From positions 1 through 48,177 of the forward strand of contig CAMUYE010000007.1 of the NCBI GenBank assembly GCA_947164825.1: a stretch of DNA of 48,177 nt, written 5' to 3'. The notes beneath the pieces were generated by a model. It did no database searches and was not told where the DNA came from. It worked only from the letters and a program-made list of their open reading frames with translations. Shown here piece after piece: positions 30,854 to 38,555 of the stretch (the first letter of the stretch is position 1; each line of letters starts with the position of its first letter). The position numbers and the translations under genes are program-made. Origin of the DNA: an uncultured Clostridia bacterium. GTDB taxonomy: Bacteria; Bacillota; Clostridia; Oscillospirales; Oscillospiraceae.

Positions 30854-32659
30854 ATGGCAGAAATGAAGAAAATCCCGGAGAGAAGCGAAGTTGCCCTGGC
30901 CGACCGCTGGGCCATCGAGGACCTCTATCCCAACGACGAAGCATGGAAGCAGGATCTGGAAAAGCTGAAGGCTCTTTCCGCGGAGCTGGCCGCTTTTGCC
31001 GGCAAGCTGGGCGAGAGCGCCGCGACGCTGCTGGCCTTCTCCCGGAAAACCGAGGAAGCAAGCGTGCTGCTGAGCAACATCTACAACTACTCCTCCCGCC
31101 GCAACGACGAGGACACCCGCGTTGCCCAGTATCAGGAGATGAACGGCATGGCGATGTCCGCATATGTGGGCCTGATGTCCGCCACCGCGTTCCAGACGCC
31201 CGAGATCATGGCGATTCCCGAGGAGACCATGGAGCGCTTCTATGCCGAAGAGCCCGGCCTCGAGCGGTACCGTCGCTACATATTCAGCATCCGCCGCCAT
31301 GCCGACCACGTCCTGAGCCCCGCGGAGGAAAAGCTGCTGGCCATGGCCGGTGAGATGATGCAGTCGCCTGACGACATCTACTCCAAGTTTGCCGATGCGG
31401 ACCTGAGCTTCCCCGACGCCGTGGACAAGAACGGCGTCAAGCACCCCCTGTCCCAGGGCACCTACATCTCCTACATGGAATCCGACGACCGCGAGCTGCG
31501 CAAGTCCGCCTTCCAGAACACCTATCACACCTGGGCCTCCTACAAGAACACCGTGGCCGCGGCCCTGAACGCGCAGGTCAAAGCCCTGCAGTTCAACGCC
31601 GACGCCCGGAAGTACGCCTCCCCCCTGGAGGCCTCTCTGGACAATACCAAGGTCCCCGTGTCTGTCTACCACAACCTGATCGAGGCGGTCCACCAGAACT
31701 TCGACAAGATGCACCGCTATACCCGCCTGCGCAAGAAGCTGCTGGGCGTGGACGAGCTGCATTTTTACGACCTCTATACTCCGCTGGTCCCCGGCGCGGA
31801 CGTGAAGATCCCCTTCGAGCAGGCCAAGCAGACGGTCTACGAGTCCCTGGCCCCCATGGGCGAGGACTATCGGAAAATCCTGAAAGAGGGCTTTGACAAC
31901 CGTTGGATCGACGTCTATCAGAACGTGGGCAAGCGCAGCGGCGCCTACTCCGCCGGCGCCTTCGTCCATCCCTACGTCCTGCTGAACTACACCGGCACCC
32001 TGGACAGCCAGTTCACCCTGGCCCATGAGATGGGCCACGCCCTGCACTCCTGGCACTCCAACAAGTACCAGAACCCCGTGGACGCCGACTACGTGATCTT
32101 CGTGGCCGAGGTGGCCTCCACCTGCAACGAGGCTCTGCTCATGGAGCATCTGCTCAGCAAGACCACCGACAAGAAGGAGCGGGCCTACCTCATCAACCAC
32201 TTCCTGGAGCAGTTCCGCACCACCCTCTACCGCCAGACCATGTTCGCCGAGTTCGAGCTCATCATCGGCAGGCTGAACCAGGAGGGCGTGGCGCTGACCG
32301 CCGAGCGGATGTGCGAGGAATACAAGAAGCTGAACGCCGCCTACTTCGGCGAGGACATCGTCCTGGACGACGAGATCGCCTACGAGTGGGAGCGCATCCC
32401 CCATTTCTACTACAACTACTACGTCTTCCAGTACGCCACCGGCTACTCCGCCGCCATTGCCCTGTCCCGCCGCATCCTGCGGGAGGGCGAGAGCGCCGTC
32501 AAGGATTACATCGGCTTCCTCTCCGGCGGCTGCTCCAAGGATCCCATCGACCTGCTGAAGGGCGCCGGCGTGGATATGTCCAGTCCCGAGCCCGTCAACC
32601 AGGCCCTGGCCCTCTTCGGCGAGCTGCTGGACGAGATGGAAGCTCTGATGGCGGAATAA
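30854..32659 (+). CDS. pepF: Oligoendopeptidase F
   Basis: PepF is a cytoplasmic M3 zinc endopeptidase that degrades oligopeptides of about 7-17 residues. At 601 residues it is full length, starting with the family's N-terminal pattern WAIEDLYPNDEAW. The zinc motif HEMGH is at 391-395 in LAHEMGHALHSW, with the downstream Glu ligand in EVASTCNEALL. GAAAGGAA precedes the ATG. Immediately after the gene are three copies of a 17-bp palindrome in an array. A second, lipoprotein M3-like enzyme is encoded at 26091. Confidence 0.96.
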   Translation: MAEMKKIPERSEVALADRWAIEDLYPNDEAWKQDLEKLKALSAELAAFAGKLGESAATLLAFSRKTEEASVLLSNIYNYSSRRNDEDTRVAQYQEMNGMAMSAYVGLMSATAFQTPEIMAIPEETMERFYAEEPGLERYRRYIFSIRRHADHVLSPAEEKLLAMAGEMMQSPDDIYSKFADADLSFPDAVDKNGVKHPLSQGTYISYMESDDRELRKSAFQNTYHTWASYKNTVAAALNAQVKALQFNADARKYASPLEASLDNTKVPVSVYHNLIEAVHQNFDKMHRYTRLRKKLLGVDELHFYDLYTPLVPGADVKIPFEQAKQTVYESLAPMGEDYRKILKEGFDNRWIDVYQNVGKRSGAYSAGAFVHPYVLLNYTGTLDSQFTLAHEMGHALHSWHSNKYQNPVDADYVIFVAEVASTCNEALLMEHLLSKTTDKKERAYLINHFLEQFRTTLYRQTMFAEFELIIGRLNQEGVALTAERMCEEYKKLNAAYFGEDIVLDDEIAYEWERIPHFYYNYYVFQYATGYSAAIALSRRILREGESAVKDYIGFLSGGCSKDPIDLLKGAGVDMSSPEPVNQALALFGELLDEMEALMAE

Positions 32660-32692
32660 GCGCCGCCCTTTGTGTTTCGAACACTCTGCAGC

Positions 32693-32777
32693 GGCGCACA
32701 GTGTGCGCCACAGAAAACGCAGCGGAGGCGTACAGCGTGCACCCCCCAAAACTCGGCAAAGGCGCACAGTGTGCGCC
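32693..32777 (+). repeat. Three-copy palindrome array with exact 34-bp period (dispersed repeat copies 3-5)
   Basis: Palindromes at 32693-32709 (GGCGCACAGTGTGCGCC), 32727-32743 (variant GGCGTACAGCGTGCACC) and 32761-32777 (identical to the first). Each 17-bp repeat is followed by a 17-bp unlike spacer, so the period is exactly 34. The last copy abuts the Shine-Dalgarno AAAAGGAG of the following small gene. Confidence 0.88.
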
Positions 32778-32796
32778 AAAAGGAGATGTGTTTTCG

Positions 32797-33069
32797 TTGA
32801 GCAACGTCTGGTTACCCGTTTTCCACCATTTCGAGAACGGCAACGTCTTCACCGGCAGCGCAGGCCCCTTCCGCTATAAGATCACGCCCAACGCCGTGCT
32901 GATCCCGCCGCAGAAAAAGGAGCTCGACTATGCCGCCAGCTCCATCAAGGCGGAGTACTGGCACGGCCCGCTGAGCTATGAGTTCAGCGCCATCGAAGGC
33001 GAGAAGACCTTCCCCATGTCCCAGGAGGGCTACGCCGCGATGCGGACCTGGCTCGAATCGCAGGTGTAG
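32797..33069 (+). CDS. 90-residue protein of unknown function, bracketed by palindromic repeats
   Basis: A soluble 90-residue frame, starting SNVWLPVFHHFENGNVFTG after the initiator, with an aromatic-rich centre and the end SQEGYAAMRTWLESQV. No cysteines and no membrane segment. The TTG at 32797 is the likely start, 11 bases after AAAAGGAG; GTG at 32788 is too close to it. I recall similar short proteins in gut Firmicutes but no function. Upstream is the three-copy palindrome array; the TAG stop leads directly into another copy at 33071. Good codon pattern and a strong ribosome binding site support a real gene. Confidence 0.65.
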   Translation: MSNVWLPVFHHFENGNVFTGSAGPFRYKITPNAVLIPPQKKELDYAASSIKAEYWHGPLSYEFSAIEGEKTFPMSQEGYAAMRTWLESQV

Positions 33070-33070
33070 C

Positions 33071-33087
33071 GGCGTACAGCGTGCGCC
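33071..33087 (+). repeat. Dispersed 17-bp palindrome, copy 6
   Basis: Variant GGCGTACAGCGTGCGCC. Its preceding TAGC includes the stop codon of the 90-residue gene. Two changes from the main form fall at different stem positions; one leaves a G-U pair and the other an A-C mismatch next to the loop. Confidence 0.85.
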
Positions 33088-33117
33088 AATCATCGTTCCA
33101 CGCAGAGGAGTTTTGAA

Positions 33118-33783
33118 ATGCTCTGGCTGATTGAAAACGTAGAACAAATCACATTATCCGACGTGGTTCCTCTGTTTCCCTGCCTGAGCGAAGCGCGGCG
33201 GGAGAAACTCGCAAGCTTTCGTCACGAGCCCTCTGCGGTGCAGTCCGCCCTGGCCGAGCTCCTCCTCCGCCACGCGCTCCGGGAGGAATACGGCCTGAAC
33301 GAGCTGCCGGCCATCGAAACCGGGAAGAAGGGCAAGCCCTTCTTCCCGGACCGCCCGGATATTCAATTCAACCTCTCCCACTGCAAAACCGCCGTGACCT
33401 GCGCCCTTGCGGAAGTCCCCGTTGGCGTAGACGTCCAGGAGCATAGAACGTTTTGCAGGGACAAGCAATGCTTGTCCGCTCCCCCCATCTACCGCATCCT
33501 CTCCGAACCAGAGCGTGCCTGGGTCGAGGCAGGGGAGACCCCCGCCGAACAGGACCGCCGCTTCACCGCCGTCTGGACCTGCAAGGAGGCTTACGGAAAG
33601 AAAACCGGCGACGGCTTCCTCTACGACCTGCGTTCCACCTGCTTTATTCCTGACAAAGCAAGCTGGCAGCAGTACGATTCTCTCTTTTTCCGCCTTTCCT
33701 GCGAAGAATATGAGTTGACGCTGTGCGCCGACCAACCCATGCCCTGGATCCAAGTCTGCTTTGAAGATATCAGTATGAGGTGA
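33118..33783 (+). CDS. 4'-phosphopantetheinyl transferase superfamily protein (Sfp type)
   Basis: A 221-residue Sfp-like enzyme, which transfers phosphopantetheine from CoA to carrier proteins. The motifs FNLSHCKTAVTCAL, VGVDVQEHR (metal-binding Asp/Glu, about 101-108) and WTCKEAYGKKTG (about 157) are present. Between the second and third motifs, about a dozen residues (FCRDKQCLSAPP) are encoded by a palindromic insertion at 33459-33477 that keeps the frame; relatives have none. No polyketide or peptide synthetase is nearby, so the carrier protein is unknown; fatty-acid ACP is possible. The ATG at 33118 follows AGGAG. Confidence 0.85.
   Translation: MLWLIENVEQITLSDVVPLFPCLSEARREKLASFRHEPSAVQSALAELLLRHALREEYGLNELPAIETGKKGKPFFPDRPDIQFNLSHCKTAVTCALAEVPVGVDVQEHRTFCRDKQCLSAPPIYRILSEPERAWVEAGETPAEQDRRFTAVWTCKEAYGKKTGDGFLYDLRSTCFIPDKASWQQYDSLFFRLSCEEYELTLCADQPMPWIQVCFEDISMR
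33459..33477. repeat. 19-bp palindrome inserted in the phosphopantetheinyl transferase gene
   Basis: GGACAAGCAATGCTTGTCC, a perfect 9+1+9 palindrome in an otherwise conserved coding region. Only this one copy was found in the window. It looks like a small palindromic element of a different family from the 17-bp one. Confidence 0.75.
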
Positions 33784-33787
33784 CACT

Positions 33788-34318
33788 ATGAAACACTTTC
33801 TTGTCGTGGTCGATATGCAGACCGATTTCATCAACGGCTCCCTCGGCACGGCGGAGGCCGTCGCCATCAAGCCCGCAGTCATCGACCTGATCCACGGCTT
33901 CCCCGGGGAGATCTGGGCCACCGTGGACACCCACGGGGAGAACTACCTGGACACCGCCGAAGGCCGCCACCTGCCTGTAGAGCACTGCATCAAGGGCACC
34001 CCCGGCTGGGCCGTGGACCGGGAGGTCGCCACCGCCCTCAACGGCCGCGGCGCGGTTTTTGTAGAGAAACCCACCTTCGCCTCCCTGGTTCTGCCGCAGC
34101 TCATCGAAGACGCGGCGGCGGGGGAGGACTTTGACGTGACGCTGATCGGCCTCTGCACCGACATCTGCGTGATCTCCAACGCCCTGCTGCTGAAGGCCCG
34201 CTTCCACGAGAAGGAGATCTCCGTGATCGCCGCCTGCTGCGCCGGCGTCACAAAAGAAAAGCATCTCGCTGCACTGGAAGTTCTGAAATCTTGCCATATT
34301 AATGTGATAGGAGAATAA
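33788..34318 (+). CDS. Nicotinamidase-like cysteine hydrolase (isochorismatase family)
   Basis: A 176-residue hydrolase with the Asp-Lys-Cys catalytic set: Asp9 in VVDMQTDF, Lys94 in VEKPTF and Cys127 in GLCTDICV. The metal-binding region WATVDTHGENY (about 43-53) has an Asp-x-His pattern seen in nicotinamidases. Since nadE follows two bases after its stop, the likely role is nicotinamide to nicotinate conversion in NAD salvage. GAGGTG lies a few bases before the ATG. Specificity is inferred from the context as much as from the sequence. Confidence 0.88.
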   Translation: MKHFLVVVDMQTDFINGSLGTAEAVAIKPAVIDLIHGFPGEIWATVDTHGENYLDTAEGRHLPVEHCIKGTPGWAVDREVATALNGRGAVFVEKPTFASLVLPQLIEDAAAGEDFDVTLIGLCTDICVISNALLLKARFHEKEISVIAACCAGVTKEKHLAALEVLKSCHINVIGE

Positions 34319-34320
34319 AT

Positions 34321-35070
34321 ATGTTTGACGTTCAAAAAGTAACCGAAGCCTGCGTCCAATGGATCCGCGACTTCTTTGAAGAGAACGGCCCCGGCTGCAA
34401 CGCCGTCCTGGGCGTCTCCGGCGGCAAGGACAGCTCTGTGGCCGCCGCGCTCTGCGTGGAGGCGCTGGGCAAGGATCGGGTCATCGGCGTGCTCATGCCC
34501 AACGGCGAGCAGCACGACATCGACATGGCCCACCTGCTCTGCGAGCATCTGGGCATCGAGAACTACGTGGTGAATATCCACGACGCCGTGGAGGGCGTGA
34601 AAAACGCCATGCCCGCGGGATTTGAACTCTCCAACCAGAGCATCGTCAACCTGCCCCCCCGCATCCGCATGGCTACGGTTTACGCCGTGAGCCAGAGCCG
34701 CAACGGCCGGGTGGTCAATACCTGCAATCTCTCCGAGGATTGGGTGGGCTACTCCACCCGCTACGGCGACGCCGCGGGGGACTTCAGCCCCATGTCCCAT
34801 CTGACCGTGGACGAGGTCAAGCAGGTGGGCCGCTATCTGGGCCTGCCCGACGTCCTGGTGGACAAAGTCCCCATCGACGGCCTCTGCGGCAAGACCGACG
34901 AGGACAACCTGGGCTTTACCTATGCCGTCCTGGACCGCTATATCCGCACCGGCGAGATCGACGATCCGGCCGACAAGGAACGCATCGACCGCCTGCACCG
35001 CCGCAACCTCTTCAAACTGCGCATGATGCCGTCCTTCGACTACGGCATCGAGACCAAGGCCGACGAATAA
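34321..35070 (+). CDS. nadE: NAD(+) synthase, ammonia-dependent type
   Basis: NadE amidates nicotinate adenine dinucleotide to NAD, the last step of the pathway. The 249-residue protein has the ATP pyrophosphatase loop SGGKDS at 33-38 and no glutaminase domain, so it uses free ammonia. The later motif NTCNLSEDWVGYSTRYGD, which lines the substrate site, is present. GGAG lies six bases before the ATG. It forms a two-gene unit with the nicotinamidase-like gene. Confidence 0.96.
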   Translation: MFDVQKVTEACVQWIRDFFEENGPGCNAVLGVSGGKDSSVAAALCVEALGKDRVIGVLMPNGEQHDIDMAHLLCEHLGIENYVVNIHDAVEGVKNAMPAGFELSNQSIVNLPPRIRMATVYAVSQSRNGRVVNTCNLSEDWVGYSTRYGDAAGDFSPMSHLTVDEVKQVGRYLGLPDVLVDKVPIDGLCGKTDEDNLGFTYAVLDRYIRTGEIDDPADKERIDRLHRRNLFKLRMMPSFDYGIETKADE

Positions 35071-35130
35071 GCCTCGGAGGCGGTTCGGCCGCCCACACCC
35101 TGCAAATTATACAGAACGGAGGAGACCTGC

Positions 35131-36189
35131 ATGGACGCGGAATCGACCCAGCGGAGCATGACGTCCTTTGAATGGGACCAGCAGCGACTCAGCATGCGGA
35201 ACCGGGAGGCTGCCCTGACCATGTGGACCGGCCTGGGAGCCATCCTGAGCCTGCTCCTGACCTGCTTTCTCGGCTCCCTCTGGCGAACGGAGGAGAGAAC
35301 TGCCTTTTCTGTTATCCTCATGCTTGTCCTGCTGATTGTCTCCGTGATCCTGTTCTTCACGGCGGCGAAGCGGGACGAGCGCTGGAACGTGGTCTGCTCC
35401 CTTATCAACCACGCGGGCATCGGCCTGGCGGTGCTGATTCTGCTGGACGTCCTGGGCCTCGACATCCGCCTGCGGCAGCTTGCCATGAGCGGCCTTCCCG
35501 CGGCGGCCATCCTCTTCGGGATCGTGATGATTTACGTGGGGATGGAGGAGCAGAACCGGAAGAATCTGCTCTACGTCGGCGCCGCCGTCTTCGGCCTGGC
35601 CGTGCTTGTGTCGCTCTATCAGTTCTATCATCTGCGCACGGAGTTCTGGCTCTGCACCGCCGTCTGCGCCCTGCTCAGCTGCGTCAATCTCGGCGCTCTG
35701 ATCTGGAGCGCCGCCGCCCCGGAGGAGCGCTCCGCCTACCGGGGCCTGGCTGTGGCGAGCTTCGCCATCTATCTGCTCCTGGCAGTCGCCGCCCTTATCG
35801 CCTTCGCCCTGGCGATCCTCAGCAGCTCCAACCGGGACTCCAAATCGACCAAAAAGCTCTTCAGCTGGAGCAAGAGCCGAAAGAGCTCCGGGAGCGGTTC
35901 CATCGGCGTCGGCTCATCTTCCGCCGGTTCCGGCTCCGTCCGGAGCTCCGGCTTCGGCACGGGCTATCCATCCCGCAGACGGAGCTATGTGCCGTCCTAC
36001 CTTTGGTATTACGGCCTGTACCACGGCTTTGGCCGCTCCCGCACCGACAGTGCGGCAGGCCCCATGACCGAGGAGGAACGGCTGGCGGAGAAAGCGCGGC
36101 TTCGCCGCCGCCGTTGGATCGTGTTCAGCCTCGTGGCCGCCATCGTGATCCTTGTCATTGTGCTGGCGGTGATTTTCGGCAGAGGATGA
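35131..36189 (+). CDS. Polytopic membrane protein with Ser/Gly-rich linker, unknown function
   Basis: A 352-residue protein. Seven predicted helices (about 32-50, 58-77, 88-106, 115-135, 143-163, 170-190, 205-229) are followed by an 80-residue Ser/Gly/Tyr/Arg-rich soluble stretch (for example SSGSGSIGVGSSSAGSGS), a charged EEERLAEKARLRRRR helix, and one last membrane helix (about 328-350). The family is not recognised. GGAGGAG precedes the ATG. It follows nadE after 60 bp, a region with two short hairpins but no clear terminator, and precedes hisJ by 18 bp. Confidence 0.8.
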   Translation: MDAESTQRSMTSFEWDQQRLSMRNREAALTMWTGLGAILSLLLTCFLGSLWRTEERTAFSVILMLVLLIVSVILFFTAAKRDERWNVVCSLINHAGIGLAVLILLDVLGLDIRLRQLAMSGLPAAAILFGIVMIYVGMEEQNRKNLLYVGAAVFGLAVLVSLYQFYHLRTEFWLCTAVCALLSCVNLGALIWSAAAPEERSAYRGLAVASFAIYLLLAVAALIAFALAILSSSNRDSKSTKKLFSWSKSRKSSGSGSIGVGSSSAGSGSVRSSGFGTGYPSRRRSYVPSYLWYYGLYHGFGRSRTDSAAGPMTEEERLAEKARLRRRRWIVFSLVAAIVILVIVLAVIFGRG

Positions 36190-36207
36190 ACGCCCGGAGG
36201 ATTTTCA

Positions 36208-36981
36208 ATGATTGCCAACTATCACACCCACACTCCCCGCTGCAACCACGCCGAGGGCGCGGAACGGGACTATATCGAACGGGCCCTGGAGGGCGGTTTC
36301 CGGGAACTGGGCTTCTCCGATCACACGCCCTACCTCTTCGACGTGCCGGGCTACTACTCCCGCTTCCGCATGCGGCCCGAGCAGCTGCCGGACTACGTGG
36401 AAACCCTGCTTGCCCTCCGCGCCGAATACGCGGATCGGATCGCCATCCACATCGGCCTGGAGGCGGAGTACTACCCCCGCCTCTTCTCCCGGCAGATGGA
36501 CTTTCTGCGCCAGTTCCCCCTGGACTATCTGATCCTGGGCCAGCACGCCCTCTACAACGAGACCGAGGGTTTCTTCACGCCCCGTCCCACCGACGATAAA
36601 AAGCTTCTGGACCAGTACCGGGGCCAGACCTTAGAGGCCCTGGAAACGGGCCTGTTCAGCTACTTTGCCCACCCGGACCTCTTTTTCTTCACCGGCGACC
36701 CCAAGGCCTATGACCGCCATGTTCGGGCGATCTGCCGTCGGGCCCGGGAGCTTTCGATCCCGCTGGAATTCAATCTTCTGGGCTTCCAGGAACAAAAGCA
36801 CTATCCGGACCCGACTTTCTGGCGGATCGCGGGGGAGGAGGGCTGCCCGGTCGTCCTGGGCAGCGACGCCCACGATCCCGCCGCCGTCTGGAATCCGGCC
36901 CTGATCGCCAAAGCCGAGACGATCCTCTCCGCCTTCGGCGTCACCCCGATCGAGACCGTTTCCCTCCACCCCATCCGATGA
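36208..36981 (+). CDS. Histidinol-phosphatase, PHP type (HisJ/HisK)
   Basis: A 257-residue PHP-domain phosphatase. Metal-binding motifs are HTHTPRCNHAEG at residues 6-17, an FSDHTPY stretch near 36, GLEAEYYP near 88, HPDLF near 155 and the closing GSDAHDP near 216. Such enzymes dephosphorylate histidinol phosphate in histidine biosynthesis, which would contrast with the histidine degradation genes at the window start. No other his genes are nearby, so a different phosphoester substrate is possible. GGAGG precedes the ATG. It is the last gene before the tRNA locus. Confidence 0.85.
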   Translation: MIANYHTHTPRCNHAEGAERDYIERALEGGFRELGFSDHTPYLFDVPGYYSRFRMRPEQLPDYVETLLALRAEYADRIAIHIGLEAEYYPRLFSRQMDFLRQFPLDYLILGQHALYNETEGFFTPRPTDDKKLLDQYRGQTLEALETGLFSYFAHPDLFFFTGDPKAYDRHVRAICRRARELSIPLEFNLLGFQEQKHYPDPTFWRIAGEEGCPVVLGSDAHDPAAVWNPALIAKAETILSAFGVTPIETVSLHPIR

Positions 36982-37088
36982 AGCTTCCGGATCCGTCTTC
37001 CTGCGCGCATCGAAGAATCCGTGATTTCACACCTGTTTTCCCCAATAACCGGTCCCCAAAAATATTTTTGATTTTATGAAAATAATGC

Positions 37089-37117
37089 TTGCATTTTTGA
37101 ATGAGGTGTGCTATTAT
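37089..37117 (+). promoter_or_regulatory. Promoter of tRNA-Pro
   Basis: TTGCAT and TATTAT with a 17-bp spacer, 16 bp before the mature tRNA 5' end, in an AT-rich stretch. The remainder of 36982-37088 shows nothing identifiable. Confidence 0.8.
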
Positions 37118-37133
37118 ACTTCCCGCAAGAGAT

Positions 37134-37210
37134 CCGGGTGTGGCGAAGTTTGGTATCGCGCTTGAATGGGGTTCAAGAGGCCGCTGGTTCGAATCCAGTC
37201 ACTCGGACCA
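37134..37210 (+). tRNA. tRNA-Pro (anticodon GGG)
   Basis: A 77-base cloverleaf with the CCA encoded. Acceptor CCGGGTG pairs with CACTCGG, discriminator A; short D stem GCG/CGC; anticodon stem CTTGA/TCAAG with loop ATGGGGT giving anticodon GGG for CCC codons; five-base variable loop; T arm GCTGG-TTCGAAT-CCAGT. It has its own promoter and terminator, so it is a single-gene unit. Confidence 0.95.
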
Positions 37211-37247
37211 AAAGGAAAGAGGCTCGAAAGAGCCTCTTTCCTTTTGG
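37208..37247 (+). terminator. Terminator of tRNA-Pro
   Basis: A perfect 18-bp stem with a GAAA tetraloop. The left arm (37208-37225) starts at the CCA end of the tRNA and reads on through AAAAGGAAAGAGGCTC; the right arm ends CCTTTTGG. Confidence 0.93.
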
Positions 37248-37262
37248 TTTAGGCGGTTTCGA

Positions 37263-37279
37263 GAACCAGCGGCCTCTTG
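37263..37279 (-). repeat. Inverted 17-bp fragment of tRNA-Pro
   Basis: GAACCAGCGGCCTCTTG is the exact reverse complement of tRNA bases 37174-37190 (anticodon stem, variable loop and T arm). It lies between the intact tRNA and the partial direct copy. Confidence 0.85.
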
Positions 37280-37323
37280 TATTTCAATCTCGCCGCTCGG
37301 ACGGCCCGGCGAAGCCGTAGGCC

Positions 37324-37355
37324 GGCCGCTGGTTCGAATCCAGTCACTCGGACCA
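37324..37355 (+). pseudogene. Duplicated 3' half of tRNA-Pro
   Basis: 32 bases identical to the 3' end of the tRNA (37179-37210), from the variable loop through the T arm, acceptor and CCA. The 5' acceptor CCGGGTG and a D arm are missing upstream, so it cannot fold as a tRNA. The 145-bp offset and following terminator suggest it was once a second tRNA gene or an att-like scar. Confidence 0.85.
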
Positions 37356-37361
37356 TTGGAA

Positions 37362-37391
37362 AAAGACAGAGACCGAAAGGTCTCTGTCTTT
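37362..37391. terminator. Terminator after the tRNA 3' fragment
   Basis: AAAGACAGAGACC-GAAA-GGTCTCTGTCTTT, a perfect 13-bp stem with a GAAA loop followed by CTTTC. It has the same design as the first tRNA terminator but a different sequence, and also faces the converging DUF1295 gene. Confidence 0.9.
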
Positions 37392-37403
37392 CTTTCTAAT
37401 GGT

Positions 37404-38366
37404 TCATCGGCGGAACTTCCGCAGGGGAAGATACTTGCAGACCTGCCGGACATACGCCGGATACTGCGGATACTTTTTGGAACTGATGGACTCGGCGAGG
37501 GAGGAACTTCCCATAAACAGCAGCACCAGGAGCAGCGGGCCAACCACAGTCCAGTGGAAGATGCCGTGCTCCGCGACCCCGGCCCCTGCGGTGAAACAAT
37601 ACAGAGACAGCCAGATCCCCTGTTCGCCCAGGTAGTTCGGGTGCCGCATCCGGCCCCAGAGGCCGGTGGTGTTGAAGCCCAGATCATAGGGCGCGGGCAG
37701 CTTGTCCAGTGTCCTGCCCTCTGCCAGCAGCTTCTTTTTCGTCTCGTGGAACCGCCACTGCTGCTCGTCCGCCACGGTTTCCAGGGACAGGAAGCCCAGG
37801 GCAAAGGCTGCGGCGATCCCGTCGACCGCGGAAAACGCCGCTCCAGACTCCATGCAGCCCAGGGCGGGCAGGCAGATCGCCAGCACCAGGACGTTCTGAT
37901 ACAGGGAGATGAACAGCAGATCAAAGAGGATCCACAGGGGCCTTGCGCGCAGGATCGAGTTGTTTCGGACAACAGACCAGCGATAGTCCTCTGCGCCCGT
38001 CCAGAATTTCAGCCGGTAAGCGCCTTTCCGGGCAAAGTTGATCGTCAGTCGGATGCCCCAGATCGTGACGATCAGGGCGTAAACGACCAGCCGCAGGTTC
38101 ATGCCGCCGCGTACGGCGACGATCCAGACGTAGGCAACGGGCAAAATGCTCCAGAGCTTGTCCATCTGGGAGAAGTTGTTGGACAATTCTCCGACGAGAA
38201 AGCAATAGCCTGCCGAGCAGCCGCATACGATCAACAGGATCCGCAGCGTTTTAGCCTGGTTGTCCGTCAGCACGGGATCGGTGAACAGGATCCCGCAGAC
38301 GCAGCCGGCCACGACCAGAAGTGCGCAGATCCCGGAGATCAAATAGGCGGTCCATTTTTTATGCAT
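37404..38366 (-). CDS. DUF1295 / steroid 5-alpha-reductase-like membrane protein
   Basis: A 320-residue membrane protein with about nine helices. The C-terminal part has the DUF1295/ICMT-type signature: FNTTGLWGRMRHPNYLGEQG (about 230-250) and the late KYPQYPAYVRQVCKYLP. Members are related to NAD(P)H-dependent steroid reductases and isoprenylcysteine methyltransferases, but bacterial substrates are mostly unknown. The ATG at 38366 was chosen because GAGGAG lies eight bases before it; an upstream in-frame ATG at 38483 would run through the promoter. It has its own promoter and terminator. Confidence 0.88.
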   Translation of the reverse strand: MHKKWTAYLISGICALLVVAGCVCGILFTDPVLTDNQAKTLRILLIVCGCSAGYCFLVGELSNNFSQMDKLWSILPVAYVWIVAVRGGMNLRLVVYALIVTIWGIRLTINFARKGAYRLKFWTGAEDYRWSVVRNNSILRARPLWILFDLLFISLYQNVLVLAICLPALGCMESGAAFSAVDGIAAAFALGFLSLETVADEQQWRFHETKKKLLAEGRTLDKLPAPYDLGFNTTGLWGRMRHPNYLGEQGIWLSLYCFTAGAGVAEHGIFHWTVVGPLLLVLLFMGSSSLAESISSKKYPQYPAYVRQVCKYLPLRKFRR

Positions 38367-38393
38367 AGTATTCACTCCTCTTCTTTCTTTGAC

Positions 38394-38422
38394 ACTATAC
38401 CACAAGCGCATGGTTTTTTCAA
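38394..38422 (-). promoter_or_regulatory. Predicted promoter of the DUF1295 gene
   Basis: Minus-strand TTGAAA and TATAGT with a 17-bp spacer. Confidence 0.7.
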
Positions 38423-38476
38423 CAACTTTTGCAGAAAGTGATTCGGCCCCGAGTCCGCCTTGCCGGAGGAGGGCTA

Positions 38477-38505
38477 TTGACAATCCCGGCGGGAAGCCCT
38501 ATAAT
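38477..38505 (+). promoter_or_regulatory. Predicted promoter of larE and downstream genes
   Basis: TTGACA and TATAAT, both exact consensus, with a 17-bp spacer, 50 bp before larE. One of the strongest promoters in the window. Confidence 0.85.
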
Positions 38506-38555
38506 TGAATTGCGATCCAGACAGAGGACAAAAGAATGAGAGCGGAGGTGGTCGC

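Noticed and set aside
32693-32777. Three evenly spaced repeats as a possible CRISPR array
   Set aside because: Repeats and spacers of 17 bp are too short, the repeats are full palindromes also found singly elsewhere, and no cas genes are present.
37179-37355. Direct tRNA 3' repeats as attL and attR of a present mobile element
   Set aside because: Only 113 bp lie between the copies and there is no integrase, so at most it is a scar.
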